A stretch of DNA of 60,395 bases, from the NCBI GenBank assembly GCA_030523725.1, contig JAUNHV010000009.1:1-60395 (forward strand), given 5' to 3'. Made by a program: the position numbers and the translations under genes. Below the pieces are notes generated by a model. That model ran no database searches and had not been told where the DNA came from. It worked only from the letters and a program-made list of their open reading frames with translations. Positions 34,170-43,394 of the stretch are shown in pieces (position 1 is the first letter of the stretch; each line of letters opens with the position of its first letter). This stretch comes from Synergistaceae bacterium. Its GTDB lineage: Bacteria; Synergistota; Synergistia; Synergistales; Synergistaceae.

Positions 34170-35345
34170 ATGGATTTTTCACCCAATCCAATTATGAGAC
34201 GATATAATTTTTTAGACATAGCAAAGGCAATTTCAATTTTAGGAATGGTTTACACCCACATCCTTGAAGAATTTTTGCGTTATGTTTCGCCCTCTTTTCA
34301 GGCTTCATGGTTCTCATTTTTTAACCATATACGAAGTATATTTATAGGTGCTACTGGTTTTATGTTAATCATGGGATTAAGTGTCCACTGTAGCCGCAAA
34401 AATTCCGTGCGTGGTTTTCTAAAAAAAGGACTTAATCTTATGATTTGGGGTCTTTTACTGAACATTGCAAGAAACCTCGCTTATGCCATATGCATTGGAA
34501 TTACTCGCCCCGCAAGTTTGATATTACTTTTTATGGATGAGAATATCTTTTTCTTTGCAGGACTTACCATGTGGGCTTTTGCTCTATTGGTGAAATTAAA
34601 AACAAAGCCTTGGCAATTTCCTGTTATTGCTATCGTAATTTCGCTTGTTGGCACAGTTATTGCTCCATATTTGCCACATTTTTCACGGCTTGGCACTTGG
34701 ATATATTTTACAAGTGGGCACGTTGATGCTATTGTGGGAACACATTTTGATGTCCTAAAAGCAGCCTTTACAGAGCTTTTTTACGATTCCTGTGGTTATG
34801 ACGGTTTTCCGTTTTTTACTTGGTTTTTCTATCCTGCATGCGGATACTTTTTAGGTTATTACATGGTGAGATGCGAAGATATTAATAGCTTGATGAAAAA
34901 ATCTTTTTTGGTTGCCTTACCATGTCTTATCATTGCAATTTTTTTGAATTCTTCTTTTCACCTTGGAAATATTGTTTTCAATTTTACAAAATATGAAGAG
35001 CTAGGTTTTTCTGGTATTTGTGCGACAGCGCACAGTCAGAATTTCTTTGACTCAATATTAATTCTTTTGGGAGCAGTTACTTTTTTTTGTATCTTACATT
35101 TCGTCTTTTCCAAAGCACAAACATTTAACACCGCCTGTTCCCACATTGCAAAACAGCTAACTCATATTTATGTCATCCAATGGATGATTATTAGTAATCT
35201 AGATACCATTTTCATGAAATCTGACCGCTTTATATATTTTTCCGGCTCAAATGTCTTCTTGCTATACATTACAATTTTCGTGGCGTCATACCTAGTATCA
35301 ATACTCTACACACGATTAAAAAAGAACCTACAAAATATCAGATGA
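34170..35345 (+). CDS. HGSNAT-like membrane acyltransferase (tandem copy 2)
   Basis: 391 residues. It aligns along its whole length with the preceding gene (shared LNIARNLAYAICIGITRPAS, MDENIFFFAGL, YDGFPFFTWFFYPACGY). The ATG at 34170 with TAGGAG upstream is used; a start at 34068 would lie inside the previous gene. It ends 12 bases before argD, so all these genes seem to share the argB promoter. Same inferred role as copy 1. Confidence 0.65.
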   Translation: MDFSPNPIMRRYNFLDIAKAISILGMVYTHILEEFLRYVSPSFQASWFSFFNHIRSIFIGATGFMLIMGLSVHCSRKNSVRGFLKKGLNLMIWGLLLNIARNLAYAICIGITRPASLILLFMDENIFFFAGLTMWAFALLVKLKTKPWQFPVIAIVISLVGTVIAPYLPHFSRLGTWIYFTSGHVDAIVGTHFDVLKAAFTELFYDSCGYDGFPFFTWFFYPACGYFLGYYMVRCEDINSLMKKSFLVALPCLIIAIFLNSSFHLGNIVFNFTKYEELGFSGICATAHSQNFFDSILILLGAVTFFCILHFVFSKAQTFNTACSHIAKQLTHIYVIQWMIISNLDTIFMKSDRFIYFSGSNVFLLYITIFVASYLVSILYTRLKKNLQNIR

Positions 35346-35357
35346 AAGGAATAAAAA

Positions 35358-36518
35358 ATGGATATTTTTGAATTAGACAAACAATATGTTGCTCCTACCT
35401 ATGCAAGGTTTCCTGTAAATCTCGTAGCAGGAAAGGGAAGCGTTGCCATTGACAACAACGGCAAAGACTACATAGACCTTGGAGCAGGAATTGCCGTTAA
35501 TATTTTTGGCTTTTGCGACGAAGAATGGATGGCAGAAGTTACAACTCAACTTCACACTTTCCAGCACACGTCAAACCTATACTACACATTTCCCTGTGCA
35601 AAGCTAGCAGAGCAACTCTGCAAAAGAACAGGGCTCAAAAAAGTATTTTTCTCAAACTCGGGTGCGGAAGCAAACGAGTGCGCCATCAAAGCCGCAAGAA
35701 AATATGCTCGCGATACAAAGGGCGAAGACTATTACACAATAGTTACACTTCGTGATAGCTTCCACGGCAGAACCCTTACCACACTTGCTGCCACGGGACA
35801 AGACGCTTTTCACAAGGACTTTTTACCATTAACAGATGGTTTTTGTCACATTGAGCCAACAGTTGAAGAATTGCGCCGCATTGTAGATGAGAAAAAAGTC
35901 GCGGCAATTATGTTTGAGCTAGTTCGTGGTGAGGGCGGTGTGTTGCCATTAACAAAGGAATTTGTCGCAGAAATGGTGAAGATTGCCCAAGAACGTGACA
36001 TTCTCCTTATCGCTGATGAAGTTCAAGTAGGAAACGGAAGAAGTGGCAAACTATACAGCTTTATGAATTTTGATTTCTTGCCAGACATTGTTACAACGGC
36101 AAAGGGGCTAGGTGGCGGTTTGCCAATCGGTGCTACCATGCTTGGAGCGAAGGTGGAAAACACCTTTGCACCAGGGCTTAACGGCTCAACCTTTGGCGGA
36201 AACCCAGTGGCTTGTGCGGGGGCACTAAACATTTTGTCACGCATTGACGACAACTTGCTTGCAGGCGTTATGGATAAATCTGATTACATATTTAGCACCT
36301 TGCAGGGTGCTAAGGGAATTGAGAGCGTTACAGGCATGGGGCTCATGATAGGAATAAAGACAGTAAAGCCAGCCAAAGAAATTGCCATGAAGTGCATTGA
36401 GCGTGGCGTTCTTGTCCTTACTGCTCACGACAAGGTTCGTCTCCTTCCTGCCCTCAACATTCCGTTTGATTTACTCGTCAAGGCAATTGATGTTTTGAAA
36501 GAAGTTTGTGCAGAATAA
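35358..36518 (+). CDS. argD: Acetylornithine aminotransferase
   Basis: 386 residues, fold-type I class III aminotransferase. It makes N-acetylornithine from the semialdehyde with glutamate. The PLP lysine is K249 in TTAKGLGGGLPIGA, and D220 in LLIADEVQVGNGRSG binds the PLP nitrogen. FFSNSGAEANECAIK is the PLP-phosphate loop, and GSTFGGNPVACAGAL closes the site. It can also act in lysine synthesis in some bacteria. It is the third arginine gene on this strand. Confidence 0.93.
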   Translation: MDIFELDKQYVAPTYARFPVNLVAGKGSVAIDNNGKDYIDLGAGIAVNIFGFCDEEWMAEVTTQLHTFQHTSNLYYTFPCAKLAEQLCKRTGLKKVFFSNSGAEANECAIKAARKYARDTKGEDYYTIVTLRDSFHGRTLTTLAATGQDAFHKDFLPLTDGFCHIEPTVEELRRIVDEKKVAAIMFELVRGEGGVLPLTKEFVAEMVKIAQERDILLIADEVQVGNGRSGKLYSFMNFDFLPDIVTTAKGLGGGLPIGATMLGAKVENTFAPGLNGSTFGGNPVACAGALNILSRIDDNLLAGVMDKSDYIFSTLQGAKGIESVTGMGLMIGIKTVKPAKEIAMKCIERGVLVLTAHDKVRLLPALNIPFDLLVKAIDVLKEVCAE

Positions 36519-36550
36519 AGTTTAATAGAAAAACTGAGGACAACCTTAAT

Positions 36551-37573
36551 ATGAAAAAAATTGATTTTGAAAATCATTTTTATCTTCGCGAGTTGATAGA
36601 CTATCTTGGCACACGTAGTGAATTGCCAAAATTTAACAAAGAAACTAACAGTGTCCAATTAAGAGAGGGATTGGCAGCTCCATACGGAAAATCTTGGAAT
36701 TACGGTGGTTCCATGCTTGATGATATATGTGATTTCAGTGAGGAACGATTAAAGAGACTTGACGAAGCTGGAATTGATGTCGCCATACTCAGCTCATCTC
36801 CTGGAATAGAAGAACTTCCAGAAAAGGAAGCTATTTACTTCGCAAAAAAGTCAAATGATGTTGTAGCAGCTCTCACAAAAAAATATCCAGGAAGATTCTT
36901 AGGTTCAGCTACCCTTCCTACTAAATATGTTGATGCATCCATTAAAGAGCTTGAGCGATGCATCAAAGAACTTGGCTTTGTTTTCTGGCATACACACTCA
37001 AATTACCGTGATGAACATTTGTATGATGAAAAATATTTGCCTCTCCTAGCAAAAGCAGAGGAACTCAATTGTCCATTCTATATACATCCATCCTTTTCTG
37101 ATGATCCTGATCTGAAAGGGTACGGCTTTAATTATCCAGGTGCGGGACTTGGATTTGGGCAGGACACAATGCGAACTTCTCTCCGCTTAATTCTCAATGG
37201 AATCTTTGATATGTTTCCAAGGTTAAGAATGATTCTTGGTCATCTTGGTGAATATTATCCGTTTGTGCTGGATCGTATGGATAACCGTTTTGCCGTCGTA
37301 AAGGAACCAGAATATAACAAACTAAAGCATTCAATCAAATATTACTTTGAGAATAGAAACGTTATGCTAACAACTAGTGGCAATATGTCACCTGATGCTT
37401 TAAGATGCACCCTCAATGTCATCGGTGCTGATGGAATCCTTTTTGCAACAGATTATCCGTATGAACCATACCACGACATTATAGATTTTCTAAATTTACA
37501 AGATCTCACAGACGAAGAGCGAGAAAAACTGTATTATAAGAATGCGGAGAAATATATTTTTGCAAAACATTAA
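36551..37573 (+). CDS. Amidohydrolase family (ACMSD / gamma-resorcylate decarboxylase-like) protein
   Basis: 340 residues, a normal size for the amidohydrolase-2 family. The N-terminal DFENHFYLRE gives the E-x-H metal pair, FYIHPSF a further His, MILGHLGEYYPF another His, and LFATDYPYE the metal Asp. Most characterised members are non-oxidative decarboxylases or hydratases of small acids. Substrate here is unknown. The ATG at 36551 (GAGGA upstream) is chosen because the metal motif begins right after it. It follows argD by 32 bases and runs straight into an inverted-repeat element. Confidence 0.72.
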   Translation: MKKIDFENHFYLRELIDYLGTRSELPKFNKETNSVQLREGLAAPYGKSWNYGGSMLDDICDFSEERLKRLDEAGIDVAILSSSPGIEELPEKEAIYFAKKSNDVVAALTKKYPGRFLGSATLPTKYVDASIKELERCIKELGFVFWHTHSNYRDEHLYDEKYLPLLAKAEELNCPFYIHPSFSDDPDLKGYGFNYPGAGLGFGQDTMRTSLRLILNGIFDMFPRLRMILGHLGEYYPFVLDRMDNRFAVVKEPEYNKLKHSIKYYFENRNVMLTTSGNMSPDALRCTLNVIGADGILFATDYPYEPYHDIIDFLNLQDLTDEEREKLYYKNAEKYIFAKH

Positions 37574-37577
37574 AAAA

Positions 37578-37781
37578 TTAGCCATAAAGAACATAAGGAT
37601 CATAAAGGCTCTGGCTTTGCCAGAGCAAAAAATTTACCCTAGGTGCAGTGCTTCGGGATTGAAGGCTTATGCCTCATTCGGGCTCTACAAGTAGAGCCCT
37701 ACCTTGTGCAGCAAAGGTTTTTGTAGGGTCGCTACTTGTAGCGACCGCCTTTGTCACTTCCTCTGTGTTCTTTATGGCTAA
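37578..37781. mobile_element. Small inverted-repeat (MITE/REP-like) element A
   Basis: 204 bases with perfect 16-base terminal inverted repeats, TTAGCCATAAAGAACA at 37578-37593 and its complement at 37766-37781. Inside are three clean stem-loops: GCTCTGGC / GCCAGAGC around TTT, GGGCTCTA / TAGAGCCC around CAAG, and GGTCGCTA / TAGCGACC around CTTG. There is no open frame. Elements B (46386) and C (60081) share the ends. No target-site duplication could be fixed by eye. Confidence 0.7.
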
Positions 37782-37807
37782 AATTTTTCTTTTGGAGAAA
37801 ATTTAGC

Positions 37808-39172
37808 ATGGATTATAGAATTGAACATGACACAATGGGCGAAGTGCGTGTACCCTCAAATCACCTTTGGGGAGCACAGACACAGCGTAGCTTTGAAAAT
37901 TTCCCCATTGGCACAGAAAAAATGCCGACAGAAATTATTCGTGCCTTTGCATATCTGAAAAAGGGTGCTGCCATTGCAAACAACAAACTTTGCGTGCTTG
38001 ATGACGAAAAGTGCAAAGCAATTCGCTCTGTTTGCAATGAAATTTTAGAGGGGAAATTAAATGACGAATTTCCTCTTGCTGTTTGGCAGACTGGAAGTGG
38101 CACACAAAGCAATATGAATGTAAACGAGGTTATCGCTAACCGCGCTAACGGTGTAGCAGACAAACAACTTCTCCACCCCAACGATGACGTAAATAAATCT
38201 CAAAGCTCCAATGACACCTTCCCCACCGCCATGCACATTGCTGCTGTAATAGAAATTGAAGATAAGCTTTTGCCTGCCTTGGCTAGCTTACGCAAAACCT
38301 TTGAAAAATTATCTAAAGATTATGCAGACATAATAAAAATAGGCAGAACCCATTTACAGGACGCAACGCCATTAACCTTGGGGCAGGAAATAAGCGGTTG
38401 GGCTGCTTCACTAGCAAGATGTGAAGAATACATAAAATTATCCCTCGAACCTTTACGGCAACTTGCCCTTGGCGGAACAGCTGTCGGCACTGGACTAAAC
38501 GCACCCAAAAATTTTGATACACTCGTAGCAGATGAAATTTCTTCCCTAATTGGCAAAAAATTTGTTACAGCAGAAAACAAATTCCATGCACTAACAAGCA
38601 AAGACGAACTTGCTTTTGCACATGGTGCATTAAAGGCTCTTGCAACAGACCTGATGAAGATAGCAAATGACGTTCGCTTCCTCGCTTCCGGTCCTCGTTG
38701 TGGACTTGGAGAGCTCATCATTCCAGAGAATGAGCCAGGCTCTTCCATTATGCCAGGCAAGGTGAACCCCACGCAGTGTGAGGCACTTACAATGGTTTGT
38801 GTGCAGGTTATGGCAAATGACGTGGCAGTCGGATTTTCTGCAAGTCAGGGGAATTTTGAGTTAAATGTCTTTATGCCAGTTTGCATTTACAACTTTTTGC
38901 AGTCCGTTCGTCTTTTGGCTGACACAATGAATTCTTTTAACAAACGCTGTGCAGCAAACATTGCACCAAACAGAGAAAAGTTAGCCGATTATGTCACAAA
39001 TTCGCTAATGCTTGTTACTGCTCTTAGTCCAAAGATTGGCTATGAAAATGCTGCCATGGTTGCAAAAAAAGCCCACAAGGAAAACTTAACCTTGAAAGAG
39101 AGTGCCATAAGCCTTGGTTTTGTGACGGCGGAAGAATTTGACAAAATTGTTGACCCAAACAAGATGGTGTAA
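37808..39172 (+). CDS. fumC: Class II fumarate hydratase
   Basis: 454 residues. It interconverts fumarate and malate without an iron-sulphur cluster. The family signature [15 protein letters not shown] is present, along with [19 protein letters not shown] and [16 protein letters not shown]. The ATG at 37808 is used; a start at 37751 would begin within element A. GGAGA lies upstream. It lies 3 bases from the polyphosphate-type gene after it, so the two are cotranscribed. Confidence 0.95.
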   Translation: MDYRIEHDTMGEVRVPSNHLWGAQTQRSFENFPIGTEKMPTEIIRAFAYLKKGAAIANNKLCVLDDEKCKAIRSVCNEILEGKLNDEFPLAVWQTGSGTQSNMNVNEVIANRANGVADKQLLHPNDDVNKSQSSNDTFPTAMHIAAVIEIEDKLLPALASLRKTFEKLSKDYADIIKIGRTHLQDATPLTLGQEISGWAASLARCEEYIKLSLEPLRQLALGGTAVGTGLNAPKNFDTLVADEISSLIGKKFVTAENKFHALTSKDELAFAHGALKALATDLMKIANDVRFLASGPRCGLGELIIPENEPGSSIMPGKVNPTQCEALTMVCVQVMANDVAVGFSASQGNFELNVFMPVCIYNFLQSVRLLADTMNSFNKRCAANIAPNREKLADYVTNSLMLVTALSPKIGYENAAMVAKKAHKENLTLKESAISLGFVTAEEFDKIVDPNKMV

Positions 39173-39175
39173 AAG

Positions 39176-39892
39176 GTGCTAAATAAATTTTTTCACAGGG
39201 AGCCAAAGAAGTTTCGCCATGAATTGAAATATCTCGTCAATATGTCGCATTTGACCATCATAGATAACAACATTTCAAGCATCATGGATATTGACAAAAA
39301 TATAGTAGCTGGCAATACTTATTCTATCAGGAGCTTATACTTTGACGACATTGATAACAGTGCATTCGCTTCGAATGTAAACGGAACAGATCCACGAGAA
39401 AAATTTAGGATAAGAATATACAATGCTTCAACAAAACATATTGCTCTTGAACTGAAAAAAAAAGAAGCAACCTTGACACAAAAAATCTCCTGTGCTATTG
39501 ATTTTGACACGGCATGCAAGTTAATAAATGGCACATTGGAATATGACGAAGCTTTGCCACCGTTACTAAAAAAATTCTTCGTTCTACAAGAAACTCATCT
39601 GCTCCACCCGACAATAATAGTTGAATATGACAGAAAGCCTTATGTATATGCAGATGGTAATGTCCGCGTCACCTTCGATACAAATATTAGAGCCTCAAGT
39701 AACATGCAATCATTTTTTGACAAGAATCTTGTATGCACTCCAGTATTACTTTGGGGTCATCATGTATTAGAAGTAAAGTTTGACGAATTTTTTCCAGACT
39801 TTATACGACACGCAGCACAGGTTAATGGTTTGTCTCAGACCACTTTTTCAAAATTTTATTTATGTAAAACGCGAGAGGAAATTTTATTATGA
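39176..39892 (+). CDS. VTC-domain polyphosphate polymerase family protein
   Basis: 238 residues, one VTC domain. The N-terminal FRHELKYLV, then RSLYFDD, KFRIRIYN and ALELKKK carry the basic residues of the tunnel where VTC enzymes build polyphosphate from ATP. VEVKFDEFFPDFI-like residues near the end complete the fold (seen as LEVKFDEFFP). The start is GTG at 39176 because the FRHELKYLV motif must be included and no ATG lies before it. The ribosome site is weak, suggesting coupling to fumC. Polymerase activity is inferred from family. Confidence 0.8.
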   Translation: MLNKFFHREPKKFRHELKYLVNMSHLTIIDNNISSIMDIDKNIVAGNTYSIRSLYFDDIDNSAFASNVNGTDPREKFRIRIYNASTKHIALELKKKEATLTQKISCAIDFDTACKLINGTLEYDEALPPLLKKFFVLQETHLLHPTIIVEYDRKPYVYADGNVRVTFDTNIRASSNMQSFFDKNLVCTPVLLWGHHVLEVKFDEFFPDFIRHAAQVNGLSQTTFSKFYLCKTREEILL

Positions 39893-40575
39893 ATTCATCA
39901 CTAGATATAAAAGAAATACTAAAAATCGCTAGAAAAGACCTTTTGACTCAGATTACCTTGCCTTATTTCTCTGTTGTTTTAAGTTTTATGTTTGCGATTT
40001 TATTAGCACTCTATTTATTTTTTGTTTACAGAATTTATACAAGAAAATCATTTTATGACAAGGAATTTAATATGTCTTTACCAATAATTACAATTATTAT
40101 CACTGCTGTGATTATTGCGATACAATCGAGCCTCGTGGTATCTCTTGGTATGGTCGGGGCTCTGTCTATTGTTCGTTTTCGCACTGCCGTAAAACGTCCA
40201 ATGGACTTAGCTTTTGTTTTCTGGGCAGTTGCTACAGGAATTTTGTGTGGCACAAGGCTTTTTGCTATTGCCATAATTATGAACATTCTGCTCACCCTAG
40301 GGCTAATATTAATGGAGCTTCTGCCAGTCGCAAAAGCTCCAAAGCTTTTGGTAATTCACGCAAACGAAACTATCGACAAAACAAAGCTCTTTGATATTAT
40401 TCGTGCTGTAACACCAAATTACACGGTAAAATCAGAGAGCAATACCAGTGGAAATATCTGCCTGATAATTGAAGCAAGATTCCCTAAATCACATGATTTA
40501 ATTGCAAATATTTCTGCTCTAGGTGAAGTCAAAAAGTGTTCTCTCATAGCACATGATGGAGAAGTTGCGTTTTAA
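39889..40575 (+). CDS. DUF4956 membrane protein
   Basis: 228 residues with four hydrophobic segments in the first 150 residues and a small ferredoxin-like C-terminal domain. LGMVGALSIVRFRTAVKRP is the family signature. DUF4956 genes typically lie between VTC-domain and CotH genes, as here. GAGAGGAA precedes the ATG, and the start overlaps the VTC stop (ATGA). Function unknown; a membrane partner of the polymerase is plausible. Confidence 0.85.
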   Translation: MNSSLDIKEILKIARKDLLTQITLPYFSVVLSFMFAILLALYLFFVYRIYTRKSFYDKEFNMSLPIITIIITAVIIAIQSSLVVSLGMVGALSIVRFRTAVKRPMDLAFVFWAVATGILCGTRLFAIAIIMNILLTLGLILMELLPVAKAPKLLVIHANETIDKTKLFDIIRAVTPNYTVKSESNTSGNICLIIEARFPKSHDLIANISALGEVKKCSLIAHDGEVAF

Positions 40576-40595
40576 TTTCTAGGATAACAAACGTT

Positions 40596-42299
40596 ATGTT
40601 TTTCCGTGGTCAACGACTAAAAATACTATGCTTCATCGGTGTAATCTTACTGTCTCTTATTGTCTTATGCTATTACTCTACGACCACAATAAACACTAAA
40701 AATCGTGATACTACCATTACAGTTTCGAAGCCACGATTTTCTCACTCTTCAGGTTTCTATAAAAAACCCTTTAAGCTAGAAATTAAGGCTGGAGCGGGAC
40801 AAAAAATTTACTACACTCTCGACAGTAGTAAGCCAACAAACAGCTCACAACTCTACACATCCCCAATTTTAATGGACGATGCAACAAAGAGACCAAATGT
40901 TTACGCTAATGTCAGAGAAATTGCTATTAACGATGTAGTTCCACCTGCTTATAACCTTGAGAAATGCCAAGTTGTTCGTGCCGTTGCATATGACAAGGAT
41001 GGAAATAAAGGACAGGAAACCTGTGCGTCTTATTTTGTTGGTAAATCTCCTAGTGATTTTGACGGATGTAACATAGTTTCTCTCATTGTTGCCCCAGAAG
41101 ATTTATTTGACAGCAAAAGAGGAATCATGGTGCGTGGCTCACGCTACCCTGTGCTAGACGCATTACGATTATATAACTCTAACAGTTATCATGTGCTGTT
41201 ATACACAGAAGCGTTAAATTACTTGTGGAGAGGCAAAAAAAGCGAGAGACAGGCATATTTTCATTTCTTTGACAAACAAGGCGCCTTCTTGCAAGGCAAA
41301 CACTGTGGGGTAAGAATGCATGGATGGTCAACTCGTGAAGATTCGCACAAAGCCTTTAGCCTATTTGCCAGAGAGGAATACGATGGGACATCTTGTTTTG
41401 AACACCCTTTCTTTGGTGACGGCTTTTTACCTTCCTCGATTGTACTGTTTTCAGGGGGGCAAGATCAGGCTACCTTTTTAAAAGATTATCTTGTACATTC
41501 CCTTATACCACCATATAAATTAAAATTTGATTATTATAAATTTATACCAACTGTGCTCTTTTTGAATGGCGAATACTGGGGATTTTACTGGATTCATTCC
41601 CGTTTTGATGATGCTTTCATTTCTTACTACAACAACACTCGTGATGCGAAAATTTCCCGAGTAAAAATAGTTCCGAAGTTTATACCTCAGTCACAAGGTG
41701 GTGTTAAGGGCATCTTAACGTTAAATGCTTATCAAGATTTTTTGCAATTTGTTCAGCGAGCGGATTGCTCAAATGACGCCACTTACAGAGAAATTTGTAA
41801 AAAAATCAACATTGCGGGATTGATAGATTACTACGCAACTGAGATTTACATAGGAAATTTAGACTGGCCACGCCATAATGTCAGATTATGGCAGAAGTCC
41901 GATGATGGAGAAGAAAATCTCAACTACCTTTGGCATTACCAGCTCTTTGACCTACAAATGGCAATGGAAGATAGTGAAAGAAATGATTTGGATTATATCG
42001 TAAAAAATGATTTACTTTTTGGTTCACTTTGGAAAAATGCGCAATTTAGAAAACAATTCGAGACACGATTGTATTTTATAGCAGATAAAGTTTTTGAGCC
42101 AAAGAAGGTAAAGCGTTTCCTTTTGAATTCCGCGAAGGTTTATAAAAAGGCTCTTGACAAAAATTGGAAAAGATATTCGCAAGATGCCTTCGCAAAGGAT
42201 TTTGACAACCAGCTAAACATTATTATTAACTTTTTTGAAGAGCGCCCTAGAGAAATAAGAAAATGTTTTAGCCATGAACAGTTGGCTACAATTCGTTGA
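40596..42299 (+). CDS. CotH-kinase family exported/membrane protein with chitobiase-like domain
   Basis: 567 residues. An N-terminal membrane segment (about 8-27) is followed by a chitobiase/hexosaminidase C-terminal-type beta domain (about 45-145; FYKKPFKLEIKAG, IYYTLDSSKPTNSS). The CotH fold follows: GVRMHGWSTRED, FLNGEYWGFYWIHSRFDD and LWHYQLFDLQMAME. CotH proteins are atypical kinases that phosphorylate proteins. Here the location is outside the cytoplasm. It closes the fumC-VTC-DUF4956-CotH operon and is followed by a terminator. Confidence 0.82.
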   Translation: MFFRGQRLKILCFIGVILLSLIVLCYYSTTTINTKNRDTTITVSKPRFSHSSGFYKKPFKLEIKAGAGQKIYYTLDSSKPTNSSQLYTSPILMDDATKRPNVYANVREIAINDVVPPAYNLEKCQVVRAVAYDKDGNKGQETCASYFVGKSPSDFDGCNIVSLIVAPEDLFDSKRGIMVRGSRYPVLDALRLYNSNSYHVLLYTEALNYLWRGKKSERQAYFHFFDKQGAFLQGKHCGVRMHGWSTREDSHKAFSLFAREEYDGTSCFEHPFFGDGFLPSSIVLFSGGQDQATFLKDYLVHSLIPPYKLKFDYYKFIPTVLFLNGEYWGFYWIHSRFDDAFISYYNNTRDAKISRVKIVPKFIPQSQGGVKGILTLNAYQDFLQFVQRADCSNDATYREICKKINIAGLIDYYATEIYIGNLDWPRHNVRLWQKSDDGEENLNYLWHYQLFDLQMAMEDSERNDLDYIVKNDLLFGSLWKNAQFRKQFETRLYFIADKVFEPKKVKRFLLNSAKVYKKALDKNWKRYSQDAFAKDFDNQLNIIINFFEERPREIRKCFSHEQLATIR

Positions 42300-42420
42300 A
42301 ATATTGCGGACTTTTTTCTGCATAGGCAAAAAGCACAATGCAGTAATACCAAGGATAAAACAGCTAAAAAACACTGGATTTTTTAAGAAAATCTCTAACA
42401 TAAAAAAGTTAGGGCAAGTT

Positions 42421-42465
42421 ATAAAAAGAGTCTGTCTCTTAAATTAAGAGACAGACTCTTTTTAT
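42421..42465. terminator. Bidirectional terminator between convergent operons
   Basis: A perfect 21-base inverted repeat (core AGAGTCTGTCTCTTA) with a three-base loop has A and T runs on its ends. The 120 bases before it, after the CotH stop, hold no gene that I can support. Confidence 0.92.
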
Positions 42466-42482
42466 TATGCAATGTTGGCAAT

Positions 42483-43394
42483 TTATTCAAATAACTTATG
42501 GTGACAAATAATTTCCAATCCACAAAGTGTAGAAGAAAGTGCTTTTAACCTTTCGTCATCAGGAAAAATTAGTTTATAAGCATGGAGCATAAGGCGTGGA
42601 CCTCGCACTGTGCCATACTTTGTATCTCCTACAATAGGGCAACCAATGTGGCTTAAGTGCACTCTTGCTTGATGAGGTCTGCCAGTGACAAGATTTGCTT
42701 CAACTAAATATTCACCATGTCTTTTACCATCTTTTATCTTTTTGAAAAGTGTTACGGCTCTTTGTCCCTTTCCATTTTCAGTAACCTTTACCGTGTTCGT
42801 TGCAGGGTCCTTTTGTAGAGGAACATCAATTTTACCCTCATCTGGAATTTCTCCGCTTACCAAGGCACGATAAATTTTTGTAATTTTTTCTTCCTTGATG
42901 AGTTCGGCAAATACACGGAGCGATTTACCATTAAGTGGCACGATGACGGCACCGCTTGTATTCCTGTCTAACCTTTGGACAGTCGAGGGCACAAAGTCGC
43001 GGCGCTGCCAATCGAGAAATTTAAGTACACGCGTAATGAGAGAATCTTCGCCCTTTGTACTTGGCTGAGTTAAGAGTCCCGACGGCTTCTCTACCACAAG
43101 CACGTGTTCATCCTGATAAAGCACATTCAAACATAAATTATCTTGGTTTGAATGTGCTTTTATTGTGTCATCGAAAGCCAGTTGGCTTCTTCTTTGCTCT
43201 GATTCACCCCAAGGAACAGAAACAATTTGTCCTTCAGTTAGGCGAGTGTCTTGTTTGGCTCGCTTGCCATCAAGGCGGACAAAGCCCGTTCTAATAGACT
43301 TCATAATTTGCCCCAGTGGCACAGCTGGAAATGTTACGCGCAAAAATCTATCAAGGCGCCGTCCATCATTATCTAAAGTTATCCTGATTTGCAT
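42483..43394 (-). CDS. RluA-family 23S rRNA pseudouridine synthase (RluC-like)
   Basis: 303 residues. The N-terminal S4 domain (RRLDRFLRVTFPAVPLGQIM, VRLDGKRAKQDTRL) binds RNA. The catalytic aspartate is in VQRLDRNTSG. ARVHLSHIGCPIVGDTKYG is the conserved C-terminal motif. It converts uridines in large-subunit rRNA, or a similar RNA, to pseudouridine. The ATG at 43394 overlaps the upstream stop (ATGA) with GGAG just before it. An earlier in-frame ATG at 43436 lies inside the HD gene. Confidence 0.87.
   Translation of the reverse strand: MQIRITLDNDGRRLDRFLRVTFPAVPLGQIMKSIRTGFVRLDGKRAKQDTRLTEGQIVSVPWGESEQRRSQLAFDDTIKAHSNQDNLCLNVLYQDEHVLVVEKPSGLLTQPSTKGEDSLITRVLKFLDWQRRDFVPSTVQRLDRNTSGAVIVPLNGKSLRVFAELIKEEKITKIYRALVSGEIPDEGKIDVPLQKDPATNTVKVTENGKGQRAVTLFKKIKDGKRHGEYLVEANLVTGRPHQARVHLSHIGCPIVGDTKYGTVRGPRLMLHAYKLIFPDDERLKALSSTLCGLEIICHHKLFE

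Noticed and set aside
42300-42420. Small minus-strand frames after the CotH gene
   Set aside because: They overlap the end of the CotH gene, have no ribosome site and code for no recognisable protein.
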